A DNA stretch of 64,000 nucleotides from Pseudomonadota bacterium. GTDB taxonomy: Bacteria > Pseudomonadota > Alphaproteobacteria > Rhizobiales > Hyphomicrobiaceae. Under the pieces are notes generated by a model, which saw only the letters and a list, made by a program, of their open reading frames with translations, was not told where the DNA came from and did not search any database. The position numbers and the translations under genes were made by a program. The stretch lies in assembly GCA_023423275.1 (NCBI GenBank), contig JAFAFW010000075.1, positions 124,001 to 188,000 on the forward strand, written 5' to 3'. Of the stretch, positions 9,490-18,400 are shown one piece after another. Within the stretch, counting starts at the first letter, position 1. Every line of letters starts with the position of its first letter.

Positions 9490-10419
9490 TCAGATCCGCT
9501 CGATGATCCGCTCGCCGAACAGCCCTTGCGGGCGGACCAGCAGAACGGCCAAGGCCAGCACATAGGCGAACCAGTATTCGATGCCGCCGCCGATATGCGG
9601 ACCGAGGTAGATTTCGGCGATTTTCTCGCCCGCGCCGACAATCAAGCCACCGACAATCGCTCCGGGGATTGATGTGAAGCCGCCGATGATCAGAACCGGC
9701 AACGCCTTGAGGGCGAGGAAGACGATGGAGAACTGTACGCCGAGTTTCGTGCCCCAGACCGTCGCTGCCACCAGCGCAACCAATCCTGCCACAAGCCAAA
9801 CCACGAACCAGATCCAGCTGATCGGAATTCCCACGGACTGCGCGGCAGCGTGATCATCAGCGACGGCGCGCAGAGCGCGGCCGGTTTTGGTCCATTGAAA
9901 GAAGCACGCCAATCCGGCCACGAGAATGCCCGCAATCAGCCCGCCCCAGACATCGAGTTTGCTGATAAGGATGCCGCCTGGGAATAATCCCTCGAGGACG
10001 AACCATGCGTCGGTGGGATAGAGCTTCAGCGGATAGACGTCCGATCCGAAAATCATCTGCGCCGCGCCTTCGATAATAAAGGTCGCGCCGATCGTCGACA
10101 TGAACAGCGTCAGTTCATTCTGATTTACAAGTGGACCGAGAACGTAGCGTTCGATCAGCCAGGCGGTGATGGCCATGATACCGCCGGCAAACAGCAGTGC
10201 GCCGATGACCGCGAAACCGAACGGCAACCCTTTGGCGACGAGCAGATCGAGCGAACGGACCAGTGCTAGTCCCGCCAGAAGCACCATCGCGCCCTGGGCA
10301 AAATTGAACACACCGGACGCTTTGTAAATCAGCACGAAGCCCAGCGCGACGAGCGAGTAAAGCACGCCCGCCAACAGCCCACCGATCAGCACTTCGAGGA
10401 ACGGACCGAGACTATCCAT
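9490..10419 (-). CDS. livH: branched-chain-type ABC transporter permease (LivH type)
   Basis: A 309-residue permease with the LivH pattern: SLVALGFVLIYKASGVFNFAQG near residue 20-45, IERYVLGPL, and the coupling-loop segment TGRALRAVADDHAAAQSVGI near residue 195. It closes with GAIVGGLIVGAGEKIAE and LLVRPQGLFGE, both typical of the family. ATG 10419 begins MDSLGPFLEVLIGGLLAG; the open frame extends ten codons further without a good ribosome site. It follows livG after 213 bp that contain a pair of facing palindromic repeats, so it may depend partly on its own promoter. Confidence 0.9.
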   Translation of the reverse strand: MDSLGPFLEVLIGGLLAGVLYSLVALGFVLIYKASGVFNFAQGAMVLLAGLALVRSLDLLVAKGLPFGFAVIGALLFAGGIMAITAWLIERYVLGPLVNQNELTLFMSTIGATFIIEGAAQMIFGSDVYPLKLYPTDAWFVLEGLFPGGILISKLDVWGGLIAGILVAGLACFFQWTKTGRALRAVADDHAAAQSVGIPISWIWFVVWLVAGLVALVAATVWGTKLGVQFSIVFLALKALPVLIIGGFTSIPGAIVGGLIVGAGEKIAEIYLGPHIGGGIEYWFAYVLALAVLLVRPQGLFGERIIERI

Positions 10420-10452
10420 GGGCGTCCCTCGTAGCGGAACAGCAACCACTGC

Positions 10453-10593
10453 CCGTCATTCCCGCGCAGGCGGGAATCCAGACATCTTTCCGTGTGTAAA
10501 ACGTAGCCGTTGCTGGATGATCTATGATGGTCTTCTCCGACCAGATCGCCTCTGGAGACGTGGCCTGGATGCCCGCCTGCGCGGGCATGACGG
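10453..10593. repeat. facing pair of palindromic intergenic repeats (REP/BIME-like)
   Basis: Two 29-bp units face each other across about 83 bp. Unit 1 (10453-10481) contains ATTCCCGC-GCAG-GCGGGAAT; unit 2 (10565-10593) is its inverted copy with ATTCCC changed to ATGCCC on both arms, so the stem is kept by a compensating change. A second pair with the same design lies at 29043-29172. The element sits inside the livG-livH gap of the operon. Similar CGTCATTCCCGC repeats are widespread in proteobacterial genomes. Each unit forms an 8-bp stem. Confidence 0.85.
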
Positions 10594-10632
10594 TTGAGAA
10601 AGTCGATCCAAATTGGAAGCTAAGCACGACGT

Positions 10633-11454
10633 TCAATGCGCGACTCCCAGATAGGCGGCAATCACGGCTTGGTTGCGCTGGACTTCGTCGGGCGTGCCGT
10701 CGGCAATCTTGGTGCCGTAGTCGAGGACGACGACGCGATCCGATAAATCCATCACCACGCCCATGTCGTGCTCGATCAGTGCAATGGTGGTGCCGAGTTG
10801 GTCATTCACGTCGAGAATGAAGCGGCTCATGTCCTGCTTCTCCTCCAGGTTCATGCCCGCCATCGGCTCATCCAGCAGCAGCAGCTCCGGCTCCGTTGCG
10901 AGTGCACGGCCCAGTTCGACGCGCTTCTGCAGGCCGTACGGCAACTTGCCGACAGGTATCTTGCGGATGTGCTGGATTTCGAGGAAGTCGATGATCCGCT
11001 CAACCACCTCGCGGTGCCGGATCTCTTCATTCTGAGCGGGTCCCCAATACAGAGCTTGGGCCAGCACACCGCGGCGCATTTTCAAGGTGCGACCGGTCAT
11101 AATGTTGTCGAGCGTCGACATCCCCTTGAACAGCGCCACGTTTTGAAAGGTGCGGGCGATGCCCTGACTTGCGGCGATGTACGGGCGCATCCGCTGCCGG
11201 CGTTTGCCCTTGTAGGTGATCGTCCCTTCCTGCGGATGATAAAAACCGTTGATGACGTTGAGCATCGACGTTTTGCCGGCGCCGTTCGGGCCAATAATGG
11301 CGCGCACTTCACCCTTGCGAATATCGAAGGAAACGCCCCGGATCGCTTTGACGCCACCGAAAGACAGCGAAACCCCGTCTACGGCCAACAGCACGTCCAC
11401 TTCAGCATTTGGACGAACTCCCGGTCGATCTAATTCGGCAACGTCGGCTTTCAT
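10633..11454 (-). CDS. livG: branched-chain-type ABC transporter ATP-binding protein (LivG type)
   Basis: A 273-residue ATPase. Walker A is GPNGAGKTSM, Walker B is LLLLDEPMAGMN, the H-loop is IALIEHDMGVVMDLSDRV, and the signature reads LPYGLQKRVELGRAL, in place of LSGGQ; this LPYGLQ form is normal in LivG. The N-terminus adds about 20 residues before LLAVDGVSLSFGGVKA. Its ATG overlaps the stop of the acyl-CoA ligase gene by four bases (ATGA), which implies translational coupling. With the LivF-type ATPase at the far end of the operon it forms the heteromeric motor. Confidence 0.9.
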   Translation of the reverse strand: MKADVAELDRPGVRPNAEVDVLLAVDGVSLSFGGVKAIRGVSFDIRKGEVRAIIGPNGAGKTSMLNVINGFYHPQEGTITYKGKRRQRMRPYIAASQGIARTFQNVALFKGMSTLDNIMTGRTLKMRRGVLAQALYWGPAQNEEIRHREVVERIIDFLEIQHIRKIPVGKLPYGLQKRVELGRALATEPELLLLDEPMAGMNLEEKQDMSRFILDVNDQLGTTIALIEHDMGVVMDLSDRVVVLDYGTKIADGTPDEVQRNQAVIAAYLGVAH

Positions 11455-13445
11455 TCAGCCGCCTCCTTGAGCACCGCGCCTTGCGGTTGGTGAACCGGCA
11501 TATCGACGATACGCACGTCACCTTCGATCATCCCCTTGCGGCCGTCTTCGAACGTCACCTCGGTTTTGATGTGAGCCCGCGAGGACCCGTCGTAGAGCGC
11601 CTGGATCAGTGGCGCATAGCGATCCGCAATGAAGGAGCGGCGCACTTTTTGCGTTCGGGTCAGCTCGCCGTCGTCGGCGTCGAGTTCTTTCGGCAGAACG
11701 AGGAAGCGGCGGATCTGCGAGGCCGCCATTCGCGGTTCCTGCGCCAGCTGACGATTGATCTCATCCAGCCGCTTCTCGATCATCGCGTAAACGTCGGGAT
11801 TTGCTGCCAGCTCCTGGTAGCTGCCGTAAATGACGTTGTTGCGCTCGGCCCAGCTGCCGACTGAAACGAGGTCAATGTTGACGAACATCGTGACATAGTC
11901 GCGTTCGTTGCCGAAGGCGACGACCTCCTTCACCTCCGGATAGAACTTGAGCTTGTTTTCGAGATATTTCGGCGCAAACAGCTCGCCGTTATTGAGTTTT
12001 CCGACGTCCTTTGCGCGGTCGATGATAACGAGATGGCCGTGGGTATCGAAGAAGCCCGCATCACCGGAATGCACCCAGCCTTCAGCCGTCTTGGTCGCCG
12101 CGGTGGCTTCCTCGTTCTTGTGATAGCGCTGGAATACGCCAGGCCCCCGGAACATCACCTCGCCGCTGTCGGCGATGCGGATATCGACACCCGGCGCAGG
12201 CGGGCCAACCGTGTCGGCGTAGATTTCGCCGTCCGGCTGCATGGTGATGTAGACGGTGGCTTCCGTCTGACCGTAGAGCTGCTTGAGATTTATCCCTAGA
12301 GAGCGGTAGAAGCGGAAAATCTCCGGTCCAATCGCTTCACCGGCAGTGTAGCCGATCTTCAGGCGGCTGAGGCCGAGACGATTGCGCAGCGGTGCATAAA
12401 CCAGTTTATCACCAATCCAGTACAGAACACGATCCGTGATCGGAACCGGCCTGCCTTCCAGGATCGGCTCGCCGCAGCGCCGGGCAACGCCCATGAACGT
12501 GTCGAACATCCAGCGCTTGAAGCGGCCAGCGTCCTGCATCCGCACGACGATATCTGTCAGGCCAGCCTCAAAGCGACGCGGAGGGCCAAAGAAGAACGTC
12601 GGGCCGATCTCGCGCCGGTCTTCCAGCGCGGTCTCAAGGCTTTCCGGACACGCGACGCAGAACCCCGCCGCATAGGCCTGACCGTAGGAGAAGATATGGT
12701 CACCAACCCAGGCCATCGGCAGATAGGCGATGATTTCGTCGTTCTCCGTGAGCGTATCGAAACGGTTGGCGTTCTCGGCTGTCTTGATCAGGTTTTCATA
12801 GCTGAGGACGACCCCCTTGGGCTGACCGGTCGTGCCCGAGGTGTAGAGCATCACGCTCGCGTCGGACGCCTTGCCTTGGGCAATCTCCTCCAGCCACCAC
12901 TGATTTGTCTTCGGATCGGCCTTGAGCGCCTGCCTGCCCGCCTCCTGCACCTCCTCGAACGCGTGCAGATGGGTATGATCGTATTTCTTCAGCCCGCGCG
13001 GATCTTCGTAAACGATACGGCGCAACGTCGGCACGCGGTCCGCGATGGATAGAACCTTGTCGATCTGCTCCTGGTTCTCGACGATGGCAAAGGCAATTTC
13101 GGCGTGCGCGAGGACATATGCCATCTCAGCGGCGACAGCGTCCTGATAGACCGGCACAGGGACTGCGCCGATGCTTTGCACTGCAGCAAAGGCCCAGTAG
13201 AGGCGGGGCCGATTGTCACCGATGATAGCGACCGTTTCGCCGCGCTTCAGCCCCAGATTATGCAGACCGATCGCGAGCGCGCGAACTTCATTATGGACAT
13301 CGGACCACGTCCACGTCTGCCAGATCCCGAGATCCTTCTCGCGATAGGCAGGCCGCGCACGAAATCGCTCGGCATTTCGCAGCAGCAGCCGCGGAATGGT
13401 GTCGAAGTCCACAACAGACGCGCGAGACGTAGCTGTCCCGTTCAT
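11451..13445 (-). CDS. long-chain acyl-CoA ligase / AMP-dependent synthetase
   Basis: A 664-residue AMP-forming ligase of the FadD15-like long type. The P-loop is YTSGTTGQPKG (about residue 205), the A5-like motif is LYGQTEA, the A7/A8 region is GWVHSGDAGFF...DRAKDVGKLNNG, and the C-terminal lid follows. Such enzymes activate a carboxylic acid with ATP and CoA. It is the first gene of the liv-like operon and is coupled to livG, so it probably activates the acid that the transporter brings in (vectorial acylation). The ATG at 13445 starts MNGTATSRASVV. The exact acid, fatty or aromatic, cannot be told from sequence. Confidence 0.88.
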   Translation of the reverse strand: MNGTATSRASVVDFDTIPRLLLRNAERFRARPAYREKDLGIWQTWTWSDVHNEVRALAIGLHNLGLKRGETVAIIGDNRPRLYWAFAAVQSIGAVPVPVYQDAVAAEMAYVLAHAEIAFAIVENQEQIDKVLSIADRVPTLRRIVYEDPRGLKKYDHTHLHAFEEVQEAGRQALKADPKTNQWWLEEIAQGKASDASVMLYTSGTTGQPKGVVLSYENLIKTAENANRFDTLTENDEIIAYLPMAWVGDHIFSYGQAYAAGFCVACPESLETALEDRREIGPTFFFGPPRRFEAGLTDIVVRMQDAGRFKRWMFDTFMGVARRCGEPILEGRPVPITDRVLYWIGDKLVYAPLRNRLGLSRLKIGYTAGEAIGPEIFRFYRSLGINLKQLYGQTEATVYITMQPDGEIYADTVGPPAPGVDIRIADSGEVMFRGPGVFQRYHKNEEATAATKTAEGWVHSGDAGFFDTHGHLVIIDRAKDVGKLNNGELFAPKYLENKLKFYPEVKEVVAFGNERDYVTMFVNIDLVSVGSWAERNNVIYGSYQELAANPDVYAMIEKRLDEINRQLAQEPRMAASQIRRFLVLPKELDADDGELTRTQKVRRSFIADRYAPLIQALYDGSSRAHIKTEVTFEDGRKGMIEGDVRIVDMPVHQPQGAVLKEAAE

Positions 13446-13692
13446 CTCCCGGCACTCCCTCCCACGCCCCCTTTTTGCGGTGACGTTTGTTGTTATCCCA
13501 GCATGTAAACTCCGTACGCGCTCCGACGCAAGTTTGCCTTTGGGAGGGGGTGAGAAGAAACCTTGCTTCAGGATACGGGTCGAGCGTGGTCCGCGTCAGT
13601 GCCGCAGCTTTTGACTTCCGACTGGCATTGAGGCCGCCAGATGCCTAGGATGCGCCGCAAATCACAGATAGCCCGGCACCGGAGTGAGGCAT

Positions 13693-15192
13693 ATGGCGGA
13701 AGAACTTTATCATTTCATCGGAGGCAAGCGGGTCAAGGGGACGAGCGGCCAGTTCGGTAACGTCTATTGGCCCATGACCGGTGAGCTTGCCGCCAAGGTC
13801 CCCCTGGCGAGTACCGCCGAAATTCGCGCTGCCGTCGAAAACGCCAAGGCCGCTCAACCAGCCTGGGCCGCTACCAATCCGCAGCGCCGGGCGCGCGTGA
13901 TGATGAAGTTCGTCGACCTCGTGGCGCGTGACATCAACAAGCTTGCGGATGTCCTCGCCCGTGAGCACGGCAAGACCATCCCGGACGCCAAGGGCGACGT
14001 TCAGCGCGGCGTTGAAGTTGCCGAGTTTGCCTGTGGCATTCCGCATCTCATGAAGGGCGAGTTCACCGAAGGCGCCGGCCCAAACATCGACATCTTTTCG
14101 ATGCGCCAGCCGCTCGGCGTCGTGGCCGGCATCACGCCGTTCAACTTCCCCGCCATGATCCCGATGTGGAAGTTCGCACCGGCCATCGCTTGCGGTAACG
14201 CCTTCATTCTCAAGCCATCCGAGCGCGACCCGTCCGTGCCGCTGATGCTGGCCGAACTGATGATCGAAGCCGGTCTGCCTCCCGGAATCCTCAACGTCGT
14301 CAACGGCGATAAAGAATCCGTCGACGCCATTCTCGATGATCCGGATATCATGGCCGTTGGCTTCGTCGGCTCTACGCCGATCGCAGAATACGTCTACACG
14401 CGCGGCTGCGCGGCCGGTAAGCGCGTCCAGTGCTTCGGCGGCGCCAAGAACCACATGATCATCATGCCCGACGCTGACATGGATCAGGCCGTCGACGCTC
14501 TCATCGGCGCCGGTTACGGCTCGGCCGGTGAGCGCTGCATGGCTGTTTCTGTTGCCGTTCCGGTGGGCAAGAAGACCGCCGATCTGTTGCTCGATAAGCT
14601 GATTCCACGCGTCGAAAGCCTCAAGATCGGCCCCTCGACCGCAGCCGATGCCGATTTCGGTCCATTAGTGACGAAAGAGCACGTCCAGAAGGTCAAGGAC
14701 TACGTCGATCTCGGCATCAAGGAAGGCGCCAAGCTGAGGGTCGACGGCCGCAACTTCCGTATGCAGGGCTATGAGAATGGCTTCTACATGGGCGGCTGTC
14801 TGTTCGACGACGTCACCCCTGACATGCGGATCTACAAGGAAGAGATCTTCGGCCCGGTACTGTCGGTCGTCCGCGCCAAGGACTACAACGAGGCGCTGCG
14901 TCTGCCGAGCGAGCACGAATATGGCAACGGCGTCGCGATCTTCACCCGCGATGGTGATGCGGCACGCGATTTCGCAGCAAAAGTTAACGTCGGCATGGTC
15001 GGCGTCAACGTGCCGATCCCCGTGCCGATCGCTTACTACACGTTCGGCGGCTGGAAGCGCTCCGGCTTCGGCGATCTGAACCAGCATGGCCCGGATAGCG
15101 TTCGCTTCTATACGAAGACGAAAACTGTCACGTCGCGCTGGCCATCCGGCATCAAGGAAGGCGCCGAATTCTCCATCCCGACGATGAAGTAG
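13693..15192 (+). CDS. mmsA: methylmalonate-semialdehyde dehydrogenase (CoA-acylating)
   Basis: A 499-residue aldehyde dehydrogenase with MmsA-specific features: ITPFNFPAMIPMWKFAPAIACGN, the catalytic loop GYGSAGERCMAVSVAV with its cysteine near residue 285, and the C-terminal NVPIPVPIAYYTFGGWKRSGFGD. The enzyme converts methylmalonate or malonate semialdehyde plus CoA to propionyl- or acetyl-CoA, in valine, inositol and beta-alanine breakdown. ATG 13693 is preceded by GGAG at eight bases; a GTG three codons upstream is also open. It faces away from the acyl-CoA ligase operon and is followed by a hairpin terminator. Confidence 0.92.
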   Translation: MAEELYHFIGGKRVKGTSGQFGNVYWPMTGELAAKVPLASTAEIRAAVENAKAAQPAWAATNPQRRARVMMKFVDLVARDINKLADVLAREHGKTIPDAKGDVQRGVEVAEFACGIPHLMKGEFTEGAGPNIDIFSMRQPLGVVAGITPFNFPAMIPMWKFAPAIACGNAFILKPSERDPSVPLMLAELMIEAGLPPGILNVVNGDKESVDAILDDPDIMAVGFVGSTPIAEYVYTRGCAAGKRVQCFGGAKNHMIIMPDADMDQAVDALIGAGYGSAGERCMAVSVAVPVGKKTADLLLDKLIPRVESLKIGPSTAADADFGPLVTKEHVQKVKDYVDLGIKEGAKLRVDGRNFRMQGYENGFYMGGCLFDDVTPDMRIYKEEIFGPVLSVVRAKDYNEALRLPSEHEYGNGVAIFTRDGDAARDFAAKVNVGMVGVNVPIPVPIAYYTFGGWKRSGFGDLNQHGPDSVRFYTKTKTVTSRWPSGIKEGAEFSIPTMK

Positions 15193-15224
15193 TTTGCCGC
15201 CATCCTGAAAAGCGGAGATTAGAT

Positions 15225-15249
15225 AAGGACCGGTCTCAAGCCGGTCCTT
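15225..15249 (+). terminator. hairpin behind mmsA
   Basis: A perfect 9-bp stem AAGGACCGG / CCGGTCCTT with a 7-base loop lies 33 bp behind the mmsA stop. There is no T tract, so it is either a weak terminator or an mRNA-stabilising hairpin just before the small membrane-protein gene. Confidence 0.6.
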
Positions 15250-15268
15250 CCCAATGAAGAGGACTTGA

Positions 15269-15397
15269 ATGGATACGAAGACACTTCTGATCGGAATTCT
15301 GGCAGTGGCCGTTGCCGTGCTTGGCTATCTGTATTGGGACAGCCAGCAGACGACCGTGGATATTCGGGTGCCGGGCGTGAGCATCCAGGCCAAGTGA
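15269..15397 (+). CDS. 42-residue single-pass membrane protein
   Basis: A short gene supported by a ribosome site (AAGAGGA, five or six bases before ATG) and a clear product design: MDTKTLLIGILAVAVAVLGY is one transmembrane helix with a charged N-tip, followed by LYWDSQQTTVDIRVPGVSIQ and AK. The tail looks like a periplasmic beta-hairpin with alternating Val/Ile. I recall similar small unnamed proteins in alphaproteobacteria, but no function is known to me. It sits between mmsA and the GST gene in the same direction, behind a hairpin. Confidence 0.65.
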   Translation: MDTKTLLIGILAVAVAVLGYLYWDSQQTTVDIRVPGVSIQAK

Positions 15398-15454
15398 CGC
15401 TGCGCTCAGCGGACGTGAAGATGGCAGCGCGAATACATTGACCCGAGGCCTCCG

Positions 15455-16105
15455 ATGGCAACCTATCGTCTCCATAGCTTCTGCCAGTCCGGCAATGCTT
15501 ATAAGGTCGCGCTGTATTTGAACTGCGCGGGCCTCGATTGGAAACCCGTGTTCGTTGACTACATGGCCGGCGCAACGCGCGACGCGCTCTGGCGCAGCAC
15601 TGTGAACCCGATGGGGGAGGTGCCCGTCCTCGAGACCCCTGACGGGAAGCGGCTGACGCAGTCAGGCGCGATCCTGACATGGCTTGCGGAGAAAACCGGC
15701 AAGTTCGCACCTGCCGATGCAGATCAACGTTATGAGGCGCTTCGCTGGATCCTGTTCGATAACCACAAGTTCACCAGCTATCTGGCGACCTACCGGTTCC
15801 TGCGCGCGTTCGCCGCGCAAGAACCGGACCCAGCGGTGCTGGCGTTCCTGAGGGCCCGTGTCGAGGCAGCCATGACCGTGCTCGATGTCCACCTTGAAAC
15901 CACGCCGTTCGTGCTCGGAGACAAGCCGACGATCGCTGATTTTTCGCTCGCGGGATATGCGTTCTTCCCCGCGAGTGAAACCGGCATCGATCTGGAAGTC
16001 GACCACAAGAACATCTTCACTTGGACGCAACGCCTGAAAACACTGCCAGGTTGGAAAGATCCCTACGATCTGCTGCCTGGCGAGAAAATTCAGCCGCGCC
16101 GCTAG
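15455..16105 (+). CDS. glutathione S-transferase family protein
   Basis: A 216-residue cytosolic GST. The thioredoxin-fold N-domain (about 1-80) carries SFCQSGNAYKVALYLN, the conserved NPMGEVPVLE cis-proline loop and QSGAILTWLAE, where the Gln-Ser contacts glutathione. The all-alpha C-domain (about 90-205) has the LGDKPTIADFSLAGYAFF N-capping motif. The first motif has Ser-Gly in the catalytic area, typical of bacterial beta/theta-like GSTs. Substrate is unknown. Position between mmsA and a CoA ligase suggests a catabolic or detoxifying role. The C-terminal NIFTWTQRLKTLPGWKDPYDLLPG is common in this clade. Confidence 0.88.
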   Translation: MATYRLHSFCQSGNAYKVALYLNCAGLDWKPVFVDYMAGATRDALWRSTVNPMGEVPVLETPDGKRLTQSGAILTWLAEKTGKFAPADADQRYEALRWILFDNHKFTSYLATYRFLRAFAAQEPDPAVLAFLRARVEAAMTVLDVHLETTPFVLGDKPTIADFSLAGYAFFPASETGIDLEVDHKNIFTWTQRLKTLPGWKDPYDLLPGEKIQPRR

Positions 16106-16205
16106 GCTGCCTTCTTAGGCACAGCGATTGATATCCGGCAGCCGGTTCCGCCGTGGCACTTGTGCATCCAGGGGCGACACCGACCTTCGCCCGACCGAGG
16201 AAAAC

Positions 16206-17444
16206 ATGACGTCCCCGCATTTCGATCAACTTGAAATCCGTGACCCGGAGCAGAGGGAACTGGCGCAATTCAACATGCTGCCAGGCCTGATCAGCCGGGC
16301 GAAAGAACGCGCACCGGGCTGGGCGCGGCATCTTGCTGAGGTCGACCCGCAAGCCGTGACCTCCCGCGAGGCCTTGTCAAAATTGCCAATCCTTCGCAAG
16401 TCCGCGCTGAAGGAACTGCAAGCTGGACAACCGCCATTCGGGGGCTTTGCGACATCTCCGGTTTCCGCAATGTCGCGGATTTACATGTCGCCCGGACCGA
16501 TCTTCGAGCCCGAGGGCAAGGCGCAGGACTGGTGGCGTTCGGCGCGCGCCCTCTATGCCGCCGGTTTCCGTGGCGAGGACATCGTCCACAACACGTTCTC
16601 CTACCACCTGACTCCGGGTGGCTGGATTCTCGATGCCGGCGCGCGGGCGCTCGGCTGTTCCGTGATTCCCGCCGGACCGGGCAATACCGAGCAGCAGCTT
16701 TACGCGATCGCCTATCTGAAACCGACCGCCTACATCGGCGTGCCGGACTACCTCAAGATCCTGCTCGACAAAGCCAAGGAGGCGGGTTGCGACATCTCCT
16801 CGTTCAAGCGGGCGATGGTCTCGGGTGGCGCGCTGTTCCCGTTGTTGCGGCAGGAATACGCGGGGCGCGGCATCGCCACGTTCCAGACGTACGCCACCGC
16901 TGATCTCGGCATCATCGCCTACGAGAGCCAAGCCCTTCAGGGCATGATCCTCGATGAAGGCGTGATCGTCGAAATCGTCCGGCCCGGGACGGGCGACCCT
17001 GTTCCGGAAGGTGACGTGGGCGAAGTGGTCGTCACGTCCTTTAATCGCGATTACCCGATGATCCGACTGGCAACGGGCGATCTGTCATCGGTGATGCCCG
17101 GCAGCAGCCCGTGCGGTCGCACGAATATGCGCATCCGGGGCTGGCTGGGTCGCGCTGATCAGACCACCAAGGTCAAGGGCATGTTCGTGCATCCCGAGCA
17201 GATCGTGGCAGTCGGCAAACAGCATCCGGAAATCGGGCGCGTGAGGCTGGTCGTACGCCGCGCCGGTGATCAGGATGTCATGACACTGATGGCCGAAGCG
17301 CCGACCAACGACGCAGCCTTCGCGGAACAGGTTGCCGACACGCTACTGCAATTGACGAAGTTGAAGGGCGCCGTGGAACTCGCGGCTCCGGGATCATTGC
17401 CGAACGACGGCAAGATCATCACGGACGAACGCGACTACGACTAA
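16206..17444 (+). CDS. PaaK-like AMP-dependent acyl-CoA ligase
   Basis: A 412-residue short adenylate-forming enzyme similar to phenylacetate-CoA ligase. Visible are the ATP-loop region RIYMSPGPIFEPEG, the substrate region FSYHLTPGGWILDAGARALG, the Arg/Gly motif ATGDLSSVM before the hinge, and the C-terminal GRADQTTKVKGMFVHPEQI. PaaK-type enzymes activate aromatic or related acids to CoA esters. ATG 16206 follows GAGGAAAA; the open frame extends upstream without a ribosome site. Its neighbourhood with a liv-type transporter and another CoA ligase fits a catabolic role for aromatic or fatty acids, which is inferred. Confidence 0.82.
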   Translation: MTSPHFDQLEIRDPEQRELAQFNMLPGLISRAKERAPGWARHLAEVDPQAVTSREALSKLPILRKSALKELQAGQPPFGGFATSPVSAMSRIYMSPGPIFEPEGKAQDWWRSARALYAAGFRGEDIVHNTFSYHLTPGGWILDAGARALGCSVIPAGPGNTEQQLYAIAYLKPTAYIGVPDYLKILLDKAKEAGCDISSFKRAMVSGGALFPLLRQEYAGRGIATFQTYATADLGIIAYESQALQGMILDEGVIVEIVRPGTGDPVPEGDVGEVVVTSFNRDYPMIRLATGDLSSVMPGSSPCGRTNMRIRGWLGRADQTTKVKGMFVHPEQIVAVGKQHPEIGRVRLVVRRAGDQDVMTLMAEAPTNDAAFAEQVADTLLQLTKLKGAVELAAPGSLPNDGKIITDERDYD

Positions 17445-17477
17445 CGACACCTCTGCCAACTCGCCGCCGGATGGCGG

Positions 17478-17514
17478 AATACGGTGGCATCGATCTGATG
17501 GATGCCACCGTATT
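17478..17514. terminator. bidirectional hairpin between convergent genes
   Basis: A perfect 14-bp stem (AATACGGTGGCATC / GATGCCACCGTATT) with a 9-base loop lies between the PaaK-like gene and the convergent uronate dehydrogenase gene. On the plus strand it is followed only by TTTG, so it is a T-poor terminator. It can serve both transcripts. Confidence 0.75.
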
Positions 17515-17534
17515 TGAAACGCTCCGATCAGCGC

Positions 17535-18347
17535 CTAGCGCCACATATCCGTTTCGTCGCCGTCGTACTCCATGCCGCAGAACGTGCCGCCCTGGTAATA
17601 GTCGCCAACCGGATCGGCGGCGATCTTCGCCTGCTCGGCCAGGGCGTGCTCGCGGAAGTCCTCGGAATTGCCCTTGGGGCGATAACCGAACTTGTAGGCG
17701 TTGGAATTATCCCACCACGACGTTTCGTTATAGGACGCGCCGTACATTACCTCGTAGCGGATCTCAGGGTGCTCAAGGCCGATGCGGATGAGCTGAACAA
17801 GGTCGTCGGGCCTGATCCAGATGGCCATGCGGCGCTTGTCGAGCGGCTTCTCGCCGACGTTGCCGATCCGCAGCGACAGCACGCGCAGACCGTGCTTATA
17901 GGCGTACATCGCACCAAGGCCTTCGCCGAACAGCTTGCTGACGCCATAACGGCTATCAGGGCGCGGCACGACGTCCGTGCCGATGCGCTGCACGCGCGGA
18001 TAATAACCGACAGCGTGGTTGGATGAGGCGAAGACGACCCTCTTCACGCCCTTTTTCCGCGCGGCTTCGAACGTATTATAGCAGCCGATGATATTGGACT
18101 GATGGATCACATCCCACGGTCCCTCGACGGAAAAGCCGCCGAGGTGGATGATCCCATCCACACCCTCGCAGATTTTCTCGACGCTGGCCGGATCGCTCAG
18201 TTCGCAGGGAATGAACGTCTCGTTCTTGGCGAGGCCGGTAACCTCCTTGATGTCGCTCAGGACGACCTCCGGATACTGCGCTGCCAGCAGCGGCCGGATC
18301 ATGCCGCCCACGCCTCCGGCGGCTCCCGTCAACAAAACACGCTTCAT
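17535..18347 (-). CDS. udh: uronate dehydrogenase-like NAD-dependent epimerase/dehydratase family protein
   Basis: A 270-residue extended SDR. The Rossmann loop is TGAAGGVGG, followed by GIIHLGGFSVEGPWD, NIIGCYNTFEAARK, VFASSNHAVGYYPR and the catalytic YGVSK. These match uronate dehydrogenase of the Agrobacterium type, which oxidises glucuronate or galacturonate to aldarolactones with NAD. ATG 18347 has AGGAGAAAG upstream; the frame remains open 19 codons further. It follows the GntR regulator gene in the same direction and faces a TRAP transporter, which supports a uronate role. Specificity between the two sugars cannot be decided. Confidence 0.85.
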   Translation of the reverse strand: MKRVLLTGAAGGVGGMIRPLLAAQYPEVVLSDIKEVTGLAKNETFIPCELSDPASVEKICEGVDGIIHLGGFSVEGPWDVIHQSNIIGCYNTFEAARKKGVKRVVFASSNHAVGYYPRVQRIGTDVVPRPDSRYGVSKLFGEGLGAMYAYKHGLRVLSLRIGNVGEKPLDKRRMAIWIRPDDLVQLIRIGLEHPEIRYEVMYGASYNETSWWDNSNAYKFGYRPKGNSEDFREHALAEQAKIAADPVGDYYQGGTFCGMEYDGDETDMWR

Positions 18348-18400
18348 TGATGCTTTCTCCTGTTGAGTGTCGATCTGAGGTCGTTGTGGCGGGTGGGCTG

